From Sulfolobales archaeon HS-7 (GTDB lineage: Archaea; Thermoproteota; Thermoprotei_A; Sulfolobales; Sulfolobaceae), in contig AP024596.1 in assembly GCA_019704295.1 (NCBI GenBank), positions 310,001-374,000 on the forward strand: a stretch of 64,000 bases of DNA, given 5' to 3'. Shown one piece after another: positions 1 through 9,070 of the stretch (positions are counted from its first letter, which is position 1; the number at the start of each line of letters is the position of its first letter). The translations under genes and the position numbers were made by a program. Below the pieces are notes generated by a model that was not told where the DNA came from, ran no database searches, and worked only from the letters and a program-made list of their open reading frames with translations.

Positions 1-25
1 CACTGACTCACGCTTCCCCTCCAAG

Positions 26-1660
26 TTAAGGTGCTTGTTTATATAGAACTCCTGCCCAGTATCCCCTTCCAATAGCCTTTCCTATCGTTGGCTGATCTCT
101 CCTCCTTTCGCTTATGATTACGTCCGCATCCACTTTCTGCGAAATTACCTTTACTCCGATTTTTGAATATTCCGATGTCAACAAATGTCTTCTGGTTTGA
201 TCTAATTCCCTCAAGCTGTTTTCGGTAATGTACACATCGTTCCTCTCGCTCCACACAAAGGCATAGTCCTGATAGGCGTAGACGTTAGAGTCAATTAGAA
301 TTCTCTTACCTGAGTACTCTACGAAGGGCGGGGATTTAGGAGAGGACGTCATATCTAGGCTGTTTTCGGTAACATCTCTCTTACTGTTGAGGTGAACTAT
401 TACCCCTAACCTTTCGATCTCCGCTTTATAGTAATCAATAAGTTCGTGGAATTCCCTCTTTTTCCAAGGATCCATGAAGAACCTAAACTCCCCTCCTAGG
501 TCGTCCTCCATTTCATAGAGGGATACCGAGAATCCCCTTTTCGCTAGTGTTATAGACGCCTCAAGACCCGCTATACCGCCGCCGATCACATCAACCTCTC
601 CTCTTCCTGAAGGTAGCGGGATGGATTCCCATCCAAGTCTAGGGTTAACATCACATCCCACTTCTCTGAAGAGGAACCCCCTGCACAGCTGATTACATCT
701 TATGCATGGTCTCACGGGTAGGTTAAACCTCACCTTCCTTACCCAATCTGGTTCCGCAAGGAGCTGTCTGCCGATAACTACAGCGTCCGCAAGTTCAAGG
801 ACTTTCTCAGCGTCTTTTTCCGTTTTAACCGAGCCCACTACGAACAAGGGAATTCCCGGTCTTCCGAACTTCTTAACCTCCTCAAGAAATGCAGGTTCTC
901 TGTAGTAAAACGGCATTGACGAACCGAGAGGACCGTCTCTCCCCGCTGAAAGGTGGACGTAATCGAGATCCAGCCTGTCGACGATCTTCCTCGCCATCTC
1001 CGGGGTTATCCCGTCGTCAAATTCAGTTACGCTTAACCTCATTCCCAGTGGTAGGGACACGACCTCTCTAATTCTCTTAATGAGTTCTTGAACGAATACC
1101 ACACCGTCGGAGTATTTATCCCTCCTCTTATTGGTAACCGGACTTAGGAATTGAGCTATCAAATACCCGTGAGCTCCATGGAGCTCTATACCGTCAAAGC
1201 CTGCTGACTGAGCCCTCCTTGAAGCCTGAGCGAAGTCCTCGATAACCCTGTCTATGTCTTCCTTAGTCATTTCCCTAACTTCGTCCATAAGCTTTATTGG
1301 TGAGGGGGCAATTGGCGTTGAATTAATCAGTGGTCTTCTCGTCTTCCTCCCTACGTGAACGAGTTGAGTGAAGATCCTAGTTCCTGCGTCGTGAACTGCC
1401 TTAGTTAGCCTATAGAACTTAGGGACTAAGGTATCATCATACAATCCTAGTTGATTTGCAGAACCTCGGGAATCGACGCTGTTCACGTAAGTGTACTCGG
1501 TTATGAGAAGTCCTACATCACTTCTCTCTCTAAAATAGGAGATTAAGGAGTCAGAGGGATACCCCTGCGGAGTACCTAGGTTAGTTATCATAGGGGACAT
1601 TACTACCCTATTCTTTAGTGTTATCCCCCCTACGTTAAGGGTTTGGAATAACAAACTCAT
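26..1660 (-). CDS. Old yellow enzyme / 2,4-dienoyl-CoA reductase-like flavoenzyme
   Basis: Likely reduces enoyl- or dienoyl-type substrates with FMN. The N-terminal TIM barrel (about residues 1-335) carries the HGAHGY motif at 161-166. Cys319, Cys322, Cys326 and Cys336 match the 4Fe-4S site of dienoyl-CoA reductases. A FAD-binding GGGIAG motif is at 360-365. The protein is 544 aa, against about 640-670 aa for full dienoyl-CoA reductases, and I cannot find the second, NAD(P)H-binding glycine motif in the remaining C-terminal part, so the reductase domain looks shortened. The ATG start has a TATA-like CCTTTTAACTTT box about 25 nt upstream. Its place beside an acyl-CoA ligase and acyl-CoA dehydrogenase supports a lipid or aromatic acid role. 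The exact substrate is unknown. Confidence 0.85.
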   Translation of the reverse strand: MSLLFQTLNVGGITLKNRVVMSPMITNLGTPQGYPSDSLISYFRERSDVGLLITEYTYVNSVDSRGSANQLGLYDDTLVPKFYRLTKAVHDAGTRIFTQLVHVGRKTRRPLINSTPIAPSPIKLMDEVREMTKEDIDRVIEDFAQASRRAQSAGFDGIELHGAHGYLIAQFLSPVTNKRRDKYSDGVVFVQELIKRIREVVSLPLGMRLSVTEFDDGITPEMARKIVDRLDLDYVHLSAGRDGPLGSSMPFYYREPAFLEEVKKFGRPGIPLFVVGSVKTEKDAEKVLELADAVVIGRQLLAEPDWVRKVRFNLPVRPCIRCNQLCRGFLFREVGCDVNPRLGWESIPLPSGRGEVDVIGGGIAGLEASITLAKRGFSVSLYEMEDDLGGEFRFFMDPWKKREFHELIDYYKAEIERLGVIVHLNSKRDVTENSLDMTSSPKSPPFVEYSGKRILIDSNVYAYQDYAFVWSERNDVYITENSLRELDQTRRHLLTSEYSKIGVKVISQKVDADVIISERRRDQPTIGKAIGRGYWAGVLYKQAP

Positions 1661-1706
1661 TTCACAGTGCTTCTAGCTCAAAGTTAAAAGGTTTAGGACT
1701 TGTAAT

Positions 1707-3296
1707 TCAACTGGTCATTTTCCTGAGTTCCTTCTTATCTATTTTATTGGTAGAAGTCAGTGGAAGGCTTTGGACGAATATAAAGTCGTCAGGAATCCAC
1801 CACTTCTGGATCTTCCCCTGTTCAGCGAGGTTCTGTAGGAAATTCCTTAAATCCTCCTTAGAAATTGACCCCTTTGGCACGATAAACGCTACAGGTCTCT
1901 CCCCCCACTTCTCATCCTTCTTCCCTATTACAGCTACCTGCCCGACAGACGGATGTGAGGAAATCGCGCTCTCTAAGAGGATTGATGGTATGAACTCTCC
2001 TCCGCTTTTTATAGCGTCCTTCTCCCTATCGACTATATGCAGGTAACCGTACTTATCGAGGAAGCCTAGATCTCCTGTGTGTAGCCATCCCCCTGCCCAT
2101 AACCTCTCGGTCTTCTCCGGATCCTTAAAGTACTCCGTTGCAGTCCAAGGTGCCCTGACTACTATTTCTCCTATTTCCCCTGTCTTCTCAGGTTCCATTG
2201 AGGAGTTAACGATTTTTAATTCAACGAATGGTAGCGGAGTACCTGCAGTTATCTGTTCGGCAAATCTCACCTTTTCCTCCTCATTAATTACCTGGGCGTT
2301 ATAAGTACCTAAAGTAAGTACCGGACAGGTTTCAGACAGTCCGTATCCGCCAATTACAGTTATGCCCATTTGTTTTGCCGTATTTGCTAAACCCTCAGGC
2401 AAGGCCGAACCTCCTATCACTACCTTCCATTTCTTTAGGTGGTTAACGTATTTACCCACTTCCTCGTGCGAGAGAATCATGTAGAGTATCGTAGGTACCA
2501 TAGCTGAGTAGGTTACATTGTATTTGCCTATTAATTCGAGTTCCGCTTTAGGGTCGTACCTACCGGGGAGAACATATGCTGAACCCGTCATCATGAAGAT
2601 ATATGGATGTCCCCAGGAGTGGACGTGAAACATCGGAACTAAAATCATGTAAACGTCGTTATTGTTTAAGTTTAACGGGGGTCGAGTTCCCGCAAGGGCT
2701 ACCGCTTCAGCGTGGTAAATTAGCTGTTTGTGAGTAAACCAGACGCCCTTAGGTTCCCCTGTAGTTCCTGAGGTGTAAAATATCGTTGCCATATCGTTCT
2801 CAGACACGTCAGGACTGTTAAGGGGTTCCTCGTTAAGGAGTTCCCAGAAATTAGTTGGATTAAGTGGACTCTTTGGAGTTTCCTTACTCTCACTGTAGGC
2901 TATGAGTCCTACGGACTTTAGGTAATCCTTACCCTTTTCTAGGAGTGGGAGGAACTCATCCCTCACGATGATCCATCTGTCTTCGGCGTGTAGCATCGTT
3001 TTCAGTATTAATTCCGGAGGATAACGGATGTTTACCGTGTGTAGAACGCCTCCCGACAATGGTACTCCATAATAACTTAGGAGATATACGTCCGTATCCC
3101 AGTCAATTACCGCCACTCTGTCTCCCCTCTTTACCCCGAGTTTTCTTAAGCTATTAGCCAACGCTAATGCCTTCTCCCTGAATTCCGAGAAGGTGTATTC
3201 CCTTAGATCTCGGTAATAGATCTTCTGAGATGGGAAGGTCTCTGCACCTGTATTCAGGACCTTTTCCAATGTTAATTCGAATTTAAAAGCTCGCAT
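1707..3296 (-). CDS. AMP-forming fatty acyl-CoA ligase
   Basis: Adenylate-forming enzyme that would activate a carboxylic acid with ATP and CoA. The P-loop YTSGTTGEPKG lies at residues 174-184. It is followed by GGYGLSET and then GDLGFLDKYGYLHIVDREKD, the adenylate signature and hinge, with a C-terminal NKIDKKEL lysine segment expected for the catalytic Lys. At 529 aa it has the normal family length. It is divergent from the acyl-CoA dehydrogenase at 3395; the shared 98-bp gap has TATA-like boxes for both directions. The family covers medium- and long-chain fatty acids as well as aryl acids, so chain-length preference cannot be read from sequence. Confidence 0.9.
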   Translation of the reverse strand: MRAFKFELTLEKVLNTGAETFPSQKIYYRDLREYTFSEFREKALALANSLRKLGVKRGDRVAVIDWDTDVYLLSYYGVPLSGGVLHTVNIRYPPELILKTMLHAEDRWIIVRDEFLPLLEKGKDYLKSVGLIAYSESKETPKSPLNPTNFWELLNEEPLNSPDVSENDMATIFYTSGTTGEPKGVWFTHKQLIYHAEAVALAGTRPPLNLNNNDVYMILVPMFHVHSWGHPYIFMMTGSAYVLPGRYDPKAELELIGKYNVTYSAMVPTILYMILSHEEVGKYVNHLKKWKVVIGGSALPEGLANTAKQMGITVIGGYGLSETCPVLTLGTYNAQVINEEEKVRFAEQITAGTPLPFVELKIVNSSMEPEKTGEIGEIVVRAPWTATEYFKDPEKTERLWAGGWLHTGDLGFLDKYGYLHIVDREKDAIKSGGEFIPSILLESAISSHPSVGQVAVIGKKDEKWGERPVAFIVPKGSISKEDLRNFLQNLAEQGKIQKWWIPDDFIFVQSLPLTSTNKIDKKELRKMTS

Positions 3297-3314
3297 AAAG
3301 CCTTAGTCGAGTCT

Positions 3315-3345
3315 AATATTAAAAAATTTCCTAACTATATATAAA
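3315..3345. promoter_or_regulatory. Divergent TATA-like elements
   Basis: TATATATAA at 3336-3344 lies about 50 nt before the ATG at 3395 and about 30 nt before the GTG at 3374. On the other strand TTTAATATTA lies about 25 nt before the ATG at 3296. Both suit archaeal TBP sites serving the ligase and dehydrogenase genes. Confidence 0.5.
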
Positions 3346-3394
3346 AATTTTCGTTGTCAAGGAAGTTTTTTAAGTGCTTAAGAGATATATCTTC

Positions 3395-4594
3395 ATGGTA
3401 GCACCGTTTAGGGATTCGGAGACGTTTAGCGTAACGGTCTCCGAGGACCATGAATTATTTAGAAGGAGCGTAAGGGAATTTCTGGAAAGAGACGTAATGC
3501 CATACGTGGAGAAAGGGGAAAGAGAGGGAACAATACCGGAAGAAGTCCTACAGTCGATAAATCAGATGGGCCTAACGGGCATTTCAATACCTAAAGAATA
3601 CGGAGGTCAGGGAGGGGACATGCTCTCAACTGTAATACTTACTGAGGAAATAACTAGGGTATGGCCTTCTCTAGCGGCTAGACTCGGAATAGTATCGCTA
3701 TTTTCCATTCCTATACTTTTACACGGTACGGAGGAGCAGAAGAAAAGGTACATCCCCCCAGTTGCAAAGGGAGAGAAGACTCCTGCTTTAGCGAACACAG
3801 AACCAACCGGAGGTTCAGACGTTGCCGGTATGAAATCCCTAGCAAAGAGGATAAACGATCATTACGTAATCAACGGCAGGAAGATATTCATAACTAACGG
3901 AGGAATAGCGGATTATTACGTGGTTACAGCCAGGACTTCGCCTCCAGGAGATAAAAGGTGGAAGGGAATATCTATGTTTATAGTAGAAAGGGAAATGCCG
4001 GGCGTCAAGGTTGTGGGGAGAATTGAAACCATGGGGTTAAAGTCGTCAAACACTGCGGAATTAGCCTTCGAAGAGGTAAAAGTTCCGGCTGAGAACTTAA
4101 TTGGAGAAGAGGGAATGGGATTTATGTACGCAATGGAGACATTCGATGGGAGTAGGCCGGGAGTTGCAGCGCAGGGGCTTGGGGTTGCTCAGGCAGCAGT
4201 TGAGAAAATGGCAAGTTACGCCATACAGAGAAGTGCCTTCGATGCCCCACTCATATCTTACCAAATGGTACAGGAGAAAATTGCGGAGTCTTTAACCGAG
4301 ATATCAGCGGCTAGACTTCTAACTTACTGGGCTGCCACACTCCATGATAAGGGACGAAAGGACGAGGCGATCATTGCCTCCTCTATGGCTAAATATTTCG
4401 CAACTGAGGTGGCAGAGAAAATCGTATTGAGAGCTATATCAATACACGGCGGATATGGGGTTACAACTTCTACAGGTGTGGAAAGACTCCTACGAGACAT
4501 TGAAATTATGAAGATCTACGAAGGGGCTAACGATATTCAAAAACTAGTAATAATTAGGGAGACTGCAAGGAGACTTCTTGGAATAAAAATGTGA
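3395..4594 (+). CDS. Acyl-CoA dehydrogenase
   Basis: FAD enzyme that introduces the alpha-beta double bond in acyl-CoA, the first oxidative step of beta-oxidation. Family motifs are [13 protein letters not shown] (FAD/substrate loop), [10 protein letters not shown], and a C-terminal [11 protein letters not shown] whose Glu is at the position of the catalytic base in medium-chain enzymes. An upstream in-frame GTG at 3374 would add seven residues; I chose the ATG at 3395 because [11 protein letters not shown] matches where the paralogue at 47116-48294 begins. It ends directly against the convergent aldehyde dehydrogenase, with the two stop codons touching. It is probably co-regulated with the divergent acyl-CoA ligase. 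Confidence 0.92.
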   Translation: MVAPFRDSETFSVTVSEDHELFRRSVREFLERDVMPYVEKGEREGTIPEEVLQSINQMGLTGISIPKEYGGQGGDMLSTVILTEEITRVWPSLAARLGIVSLFSIPILLHGTEEQKKRYIPPVAKGEKTPALANTEPTGGSDVAGMKSLAKRINDHYVINGRKIFITNGGIADYYVVTARTSPPGDKRWKGISMFIVEREMPGVKVVGRIETMGLKSSNTAELAFEEVKVPAENLIGEEGMGFMYAMETFDGSRPGVAAQGLGVAQAAVEKMASYAIQRSAFDAPLISYQMVQEKIAESLTEISAARLLTYWAATLHDKGRKDEAIIASSMAKYFATEVAEKIVLRAISIHGGYGVTTSTGVERLLRDIEIMKIYEGANDIQKLVIIRETARRLLGIKM

Positions 4595-6040
4595 TCAGAG
4601 TTCTAGTGAGATTAGTTTAGACTCAGTCATGCCAAGAATGGTGTTCCTCACACCTTCCTTATTTCCAAGTCCGCTCATTTTAACGCCACCGAACGGGAGT
4701 GCATCCCATCGAAGCCTAGTGGAGTTGTTAATCATTACTGCTCCGAACTCCATCTCCTGAGCTACTCTTAAACCTCTCCTTACATCAGCCGTAAACATCG
4801 ACGATTGTAACCCGTAGTGAGTGGAATTGGCGATTTCGACTGCCTCCTCCTCAGTGCTGAATTTCGCAATGGGGGCTATGGGTCCAAAAACCTCCTCCTT
4901 CATGGAGGAAAGTGAAAGGTCAGCGTTTACAATAATCGAGAGTGGGAAATAATACCCCTTTGAAGGTGGATTCTGCAGCCTCAATATCGTCTTTCCCTTC
5001 TCCTCCGCGTCCGTAACGAATTTCCTCATGCTCTCCACTGCGTCCTTGGAGATCAGAGGACCAACGTCTGTTTCCTCAGAAAGGGCGTCTCCAACTCTAA
5101 ATTTAGCAACCTCTGTTCTGTAAAGCTCTACGAACTTGTCGTAAATCTTCTCATGTACAATAATCCTCTTTCCCGCATTGCAGTTCTGTCCCGCATACTC
5201 GAACCTAGCCTTGGCGATTATAGGAACGGCTTTCGAGAGATCTGCGTCGTCAAATACAATAACTGGATCTGAACCGCCCATTTCCATCATTATTTTCTTT
5301 CCTGTTAGAACGGCCTTTGACGCTATCTCAGTTCCCGTCACTGTGGAACCTGTAAAGGTTATTCCTGCGACTCTCATGTCCTTGATCAACGGCTCCGCTA
5401 CCACCTTGGAGGGTCCTACGAGCACGCTTAGAACTCCCTTTGGTAGTCCTGCCTCGTACAGTATTTTACCCATCTCAATTGCTGAAAGGGGAGTAAGCGT
5501 TGATGGCTTAACTATAATTGTATTTCCAGCCATAATATTGGGGGCGACTTTATGAGCGAAACTGTTTGCAGGGAAATTAAACGGAAGTATGGCTAACACT
5601 ACTCCTATAGGTTCCCTAACCTCCATGACTATTCTGTTTTCGTTACCAGGGGGATACTCATAAGCGTCGACCCTGTGAACTTTCCCCTCAAGGACGAACC
5701 TGGTCTCTTCGGCAGCTATCCTAAACACAGAGATGGCCCTTAAAATCTCTACACGAGAGTCCTTTATCGGTTTCCCGGCCTCCATGGCAAGAACTCTGGC
5801 TAAATGTTCCCTTTTTTCCTCAATGATCTTAACTGCGTTTAGTAAAATCTTTGCCCTATCCTTTAATGACGTTCGCTTGAACTTGTGAAATGCCGAAATT
5901 GCCTCCTCTAGTGCCTTCTCCGCCACAGATTCGGAAGTAATTGAGGAAACCTTCTCGAAGGGTTCCCCTGATGACGGATTAACCACCTCTAAGTAGTTGG
6001 TGTCCTGAACCTCTTCTCCTGCTAAAATGTATCCTTTCAT
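4595..6040 (-). CDS. NAD(P)-dependent aldehyde dehydrogenase
   Basis: Aldehyde dehydrogenase superfamily, oxidising an aldehyde or semialdehyde to the acid. It has the catalytic Glu in MEMGGSDPV, the catalytic Cys in GQNCNAGKRI, and the FTGST cofactor-binding motif. At 481 aa it has the normal length. Substrate-side residues resemble the succinate-semialdehyde or non-phosphorylating GAPDH branches, which cannot be separated by eye. The ATG has AAATTATATTC about 25-34 nt upstream, fitting a leaderless transcript. It is convergent with the acyl-CoA dehydrogenase, and downstream of it on its own strand is the 98-bp promoter region of the next genes, so it is probably transcribed alone. Confidence 0.92.
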   Translation of the reverse strand: MKGYILAGEEVQDTNYLEVVNPSSGEPFEKVSSITSESVAEKALEEAISAFHKFKRTSLKDRAKILLNAVKIIEEKREHLARVLAMEAGKPIKDSRVEILRAISVFRIAAEETRFVLEGKVHRVDAYEYPPGNENRIVMEVREPIGVVLAILPFNFPANSFAHKVAPNIMAGNTIIVKPSTLTPLSAIEMGKILYEAGLPKGVLSVLVGPSKVVAEPLIKDMRVAGITFTGSTVTGTEIASKAVLTGKKIMMEMGGSDPVIVFDDADLSKAVPIIAKARFEYAGQNCNAGKRIIVHEKIYDKFVELYRTEVAKFRVGDALSEETDVGPLISKDAVESMRKFVTDAEEKGKTILRLQNPPSKGYYFPLSIIVNADLSLSSMKEEVFGPIAPIAKFSTEEEAVEIANSTHYGLQSSMFTADVRRGLRVAQEMEFGAVMINNSTRLRWDALPFGGVKMSGLGNKEGVRNTILGMTESKLISLEL

Positions 6041-6159
6041 AATGTACCTCTTATCCTAGGGAATATAATTTTACTGCAGACAGAGTTGTAGAACCTATCC
6101 GTACAATACCAGGTACCTGCGCTTTCCACACTAAAACTTAGTTATTTTTTAGCTTGTGA

Positions 6160-6921
6160 TCACCTTCCCTTAAATACAGGTTCTCTTTTCTCAAGAAAAG
6201 CCCTTAGCCCTTCCTTAAAGTCCTCTGTCCGACTTAAGTAATCCTGTAATAACGCCTCGTACTCCAAGAACTCCTCGAAATCTCTAAAAGCCGTCTGATT
6301 TATCATTCTCTTAGCTGCGATAAAGGCCCTTGCTGGTCCGGAAGATATCCTTTTGGCAAGCGCTAAAGCCTCACTAACGGGATCGTCAACTACCTTACCT
6401 AAGCCCCCCCTTTCCAATTCCTCATCGCTTATTTCGCCTCCCTCAAGAACATACTTGGTGAATTTGGGACCACCTAACTTGTAGAGAATATATGCCGCCC
6501 CAGAATCTGGCGCCAATCCCAATTTCTGAAATGCCGTAGAGAACTTGGTTCCCCTTTTGATCAATACGTAATCTGAGACTAGGGCAAAGCTTATGCATGC
6601 ACCTGCAGTTATTCCGTTAACAGCTGCAATGTAAATCTTGTCGCTGTACCTGATTAACTTCACTATTTTATGAAAGGTCTTTCTAAGGTCTTCTGCAATA
6701 TCCTGTGCCATCTCCCTTACGTCGGCACCCACGCAGAAAGCCCTTCCCTCACCAGTTAGGATCACCGCGGGAACTTCGCTTCTATTTGACCTTTCCAGTG
6801 CGTCTATTAGCTCAGTTCTCATTTGAAGATTCAGCGCATTAAGCTTCTCCTGTCTGTTCATCCTTATGAGTATTGCCCCTTCCTTTTCTTCAGTTGTGAC
6901 GAACAAGGAATTCACCCCCAT
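6160..6921 (-). CDS. Enoyl-CoA hydratase/isomerase (crotonase), PaaG-like active site
   Basis: Crotonase-fold acyl-CoA enzyme of 253 aa. The oxyanion-hole segments GRAFCVGADV (59-68) and AAVNGITAGACI (99-110) are present. Where classical hydratases have a catalytic Glu, this protein reads FQKLGLAPDSG, with Asp139 in the place used by PaaG-type epoxyphenylacetyl-CoA isomerases. An isomerase or a non-classical hydratase role is therefore possible. The start overlaps the end of the DUF35 gene by 10 bp, making it the last gene of the thiolase-DUF35-crotonase operon. Earlier starts are not supported. Confidence 0.88.
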   Translation of the reverse strand: MGVNSLFVTTEEKEGAILIRMNRQEKLNALNLQMRTELIDALERSNRSEVPAVILTGEGRAFCVGADVREMAQDIAEDLRKTFHKIVKLIRYSDKIYIAAVNGITAGACISFALVSDYVLIKRGTKFSTAFQKLGLAPDSGAAYILYKLGGPKFTKYVLEGGEISDEELERGGLGKVVDDPVSEALALAKRISSGPARAFIAAKRMINQTAFRDFEEFLEYEALLQDYLSRTEDFKEGLRAFLEKREPVFKGR

Positions 6922-7445
6922 GGTTCAAATTCGTAGGTAAGATAACCCTCTGGGTCCCTTTCAACTACATTTAGCTTTACCCTCTCCCCCACTTTAGGTT
7001 GATCTTTACCTCTGTACCATGCCGTTACGTTAACGCCGTTACTCATTCTCGCCACTACTACGTAATAGTCAGGGTAATGTGAGAACGATACGGGCTTTAC
7101 GAATATCTTAGTAAATGCCACTACCTCCCCTTCAGCGGGCATTTCAATCCACTCAAGATCGGAAGACCTACACTTGGAACAGTCGGCTTGAGGGGGGAAG
7201 TAAATCGCACCGCATTTAGGACATTTAGTTGCCATAACCTTCCCCTTACCCAGGCCCTCATAGAACTTGTAAATTTTCTTTACTGGAATCTGATATCGGA
7301 GGTCTAATTCCCTTACGTCCACCCATAAGGGAGAACCGTTTTTATCCGTTATTATTGGAAGTTTGGTGATCTTAACGAGCTGATCAAGTTGGGTTAGGGA
7401 TTTGTCGATTTCCTCCTGAATCCTTCTCCTGGTGTCGGTTATCAA
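6912..7445 (-). CDS. DUF35 zinc-ribbon/OB-fold protein, thiolase partner
   Basis: Small protein of the DUF35 (ChsH2-C) family, which forms complexes with thiolase-fold enzymes and is thought to hold or channel the CoA ester. The rubredoxin-like ribbon is intact: CPKCG followed by CSKC. The OB-fold half (GEVVAFTKIFV to the C-terminus) follows. It starts with TTG; AGGAGG at 7454-7459 lies 8 nt upstream, and the TTGA start overlaps the thiolase stop by 4 bp. This tight translational coupling suggests one complex. An N-terminal helical region of about 60 residues precedes the ribbon. Confidence 0.9.
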   Translation of the reverse strand: MITDTRRRIQEEIDKSLTQLDQLVKITKLPIITDKNGSPLWVDVRELDLRYQIPVKKIYKFYEGLGKGKVMATKCPKCGAIYFPPQADCSKCRSSDLEWIEMPAEGEVVAFTKIFVKPVSFSHYPDYYVVVARMSNGVNVTAWYRGKDQPKVGERVKLNVVERDPEGYLTYEFEPWG

Positions 7446-8635
7446 TTTCCTGGCCTCCTTGTAGAGTATATCGTTACGTAGGCGTAATGACCAGTTCCTC
7501 CTACATTATGAGATAATGCCCTTCCGTTCCTAATGGTAGCCTGAGTACCTTTAGGAGCTCTCCCCAGTAATTGCCTTGCCATGGAGACGGCCATGCTGAC
7601 GCCAGTAGCTCCTATCGGATGTCCTTTCGCCTTTAACCCTCCGTCAACATTTACGGGTATTTTACCCCCTATCTTCGTCTGACCTTCCCTAATTAGCTTA
7701 ACGCCTTCTCCCCTGTTCGCGAACCCCAGATCCTCGTACGCGAGTATTTCCGCTATAGTAAAACAGTCGTGAACATCTGCTACGTCCATGGACTTCCAAG
7801 GTTCTGAGTCATCGATCTTCGCCCTCTTGTACGCCTCTTTGGCCGCAATCCTAGCGGCTTCAATTGAGGTAAAGTCGTCTCTCCTGCTTAAGTTTGCAGA
7901 ACCTGACGCAGCAGCCTGAGCTTCTATCCATATCGGACTATCCGTATATTTCTTAACTACCTCTTCGGACGCTAAAACCACGGCTGCTGCACCATCGGTA
8001 ATTGGTGAAGAGTCCAGAAGCTTTAAGGGATAAGCGACCATCCGGGACTTAAGGTATTCCTCCATTGTAATCTCCTTTCCGTAAAACTGTGCGTAGGGGT
8101 TCATTGATCCATAATGATGATTTTTGATTGCAACTAAACCTAGATCTTCCTCCTTTGCACCGTACTTAGCCATATACGCTGTGGCGTAAAGCGCGTAATA
8201 ACCAGGAAAAGTAAGACCTGAGTTCTCAAACTCCCAGAAGTAGTTTCCCGCTCTTCCTATTAATTCAACTACAGTAGGGTTTGGGGATTGATGCATTTGT
8301 TCCACACCTATAGCTATGGCAATGTCAACCTCTCCCGATTTTATTGCCAAATAGGCGTCCCTCAATGCGGCGCTCCCTGTGGCACACGCAGCCTCAACCC
8401 TCATAGTGCCCTTTGGGTTAAGACCGCAGTATTCGCCAACGACTATTGCTGGAAGATTTTCGGAACTCCATGCCCCCGCATTTCCTACTGTAAAGAATTC
8501 CACGTCTTTTTGTTCAACACCAGATTCCTCTAAAGCCTGAGATACTGCTTCCCACGCAAGTTCCTGCATGTTTACGTCTGTTCTAACTCCAAACTTTGAG
8601 TGCCCTGTACCTATAATTGCTACATTTCTAGTCAT
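7442..8635 (-). CDS. Thiolase, SCP-x-like acetyl-CoA C-acyltransferase
   Basis: Thiolytic or condensing enzyme of the SCP2/SCP-x thiolase group. The nucleophilic Cys84 sits in EAACATG, His289 in VHDCF and His339 in KGHPIGATG, so the catalytic set is complete. The C-terminus has HNVGGTGHYAYV. The ATG at 8635 is chosen over 8659 because family members begin close to VAIIGTGHSKFG; a TATA-like GTTAAATG lies about 30 nt upstream. It is the first gene of an operon with a DUF35 partner and a crotonase. This intact enzyme contrasts with the two degenerate thiolase-fold proteins at 26-28.7 kb. Confidence 0.92.
   Translation of the reverse strand: MTRNVAIIGTGHSKFGVRTDVNMQELAWEAVSQALEESGVEQKDVEFFTVGNAGAWSSENLPAIVVGEYCGLNPKGTMRVEAACATGSAALRDAYLAIKSGEVDIAIAIGVEQMHQSPNPTVVELIGRAGNYFWEFENSGLTFPGYYALYATAYMAKYGAKEEDLGLVAIKNHHYGSMNPYAQFYGKEITMEEYLKSRMVAYPLKLLDSSPITDGAAAVVLASEEVVKKYTDSPIWIEAQAAASGSANLSRRDDFTSIEAARIAAKEAYKRAKIDDSEPWKSMDVADVHDCFTIAEILAYEDLGFANRGEGVKLIREGQTKIGGKIPVNVDGGLKAKGHPIGATGVSMAVSMARQLLGRAPKGTQATIRNGRALSHNVGGTGHYAYVTIYSTRRPGN
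7454..7459 (-). promoter_or_regulatory. SD motif fixing a TTG start
   Basis: AGGAGG on the minus strand lies inside the last codons of the thiolase and 8 nt before the TTG at 7445. It supports TTG as the real start of the DUF35 gene. Confidence 0.65.
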
Positions 8636-8716
8636 AATTAAATATCGAATAGGCGACATTTAACGCTATTCCGCTGCACTGACACCTTCATTCCGAGTTA
8701 GGCTTTTCCCCTAATT

Positions 8717-8743
8717 TTACGTAACTGTCATTGTCAGTCGTAA
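8717..8743. promoter_or_regulatory. Imperfect inverted repeat, possible operator
   Basis: Arms TTACG(TA)ACTG and CAGTCGTAA flank a 7-nt centre. The position upstream of the thiolase operon suits a TetR-like acyl-CoA-responsive regulator such as FadR of Sulfolobus acidocaldarius, but no such regulator gene is in the window and I cannot match a known motif. Confidence 0.25.
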
Positions 8744-8852
8744 TATGTCCTTGCCTAACTTAAAATCCCTCGATTAGACGTTACCTGAACCCTAAAACAG
8801 TGAAGATGCTATATTCCTTAAGGGTTTCACGCGGTTATAATGAAAGACTTTT

Positions 8853-8886
8853 TAATCCTACAAATTTGCTAATCCTACAAATTTGC
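8853..8886. repeat. 17-bp exact tandem duplication
   Basis: Two adjacent copies of TAATCCTACAAATTTGC (8853-8869 and 8870-8886) in non-coding DNA. This is probably a recent slippage or duplication. Confidence 0.85.
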
Positions 8887-9070
8887 CAAGGTGAGTTTAA
8901 CTCTAACGTAACTTCCTAAAACCTTGAAGTTAATCACCTAGTATCAGTTCATCTAATTTTAGAGTTATGAAATCCGGACGGTTGGAGGATAAGGAGTCTA
9001 AGGACTTGTTAAGGGAATGAACGAGGGTAAAATCCTTCTTCTATTGAAAAAATATTAGTGAGGAGGGGTT

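Larger units (their letters stand above)
8636..9070. other. Intergenic region with inverted and tandem repeats
   Basis: No convincing gene. It contains an imperfect inverted repeat at 8717-8743 (TTACG and ACTG arms around 7 nt), 82-108 bp before the thiolase start, and an exact 17-bp tandem duplication at 8853-8886. The thiolase promoter is at the left end. Confidence 0.6.
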
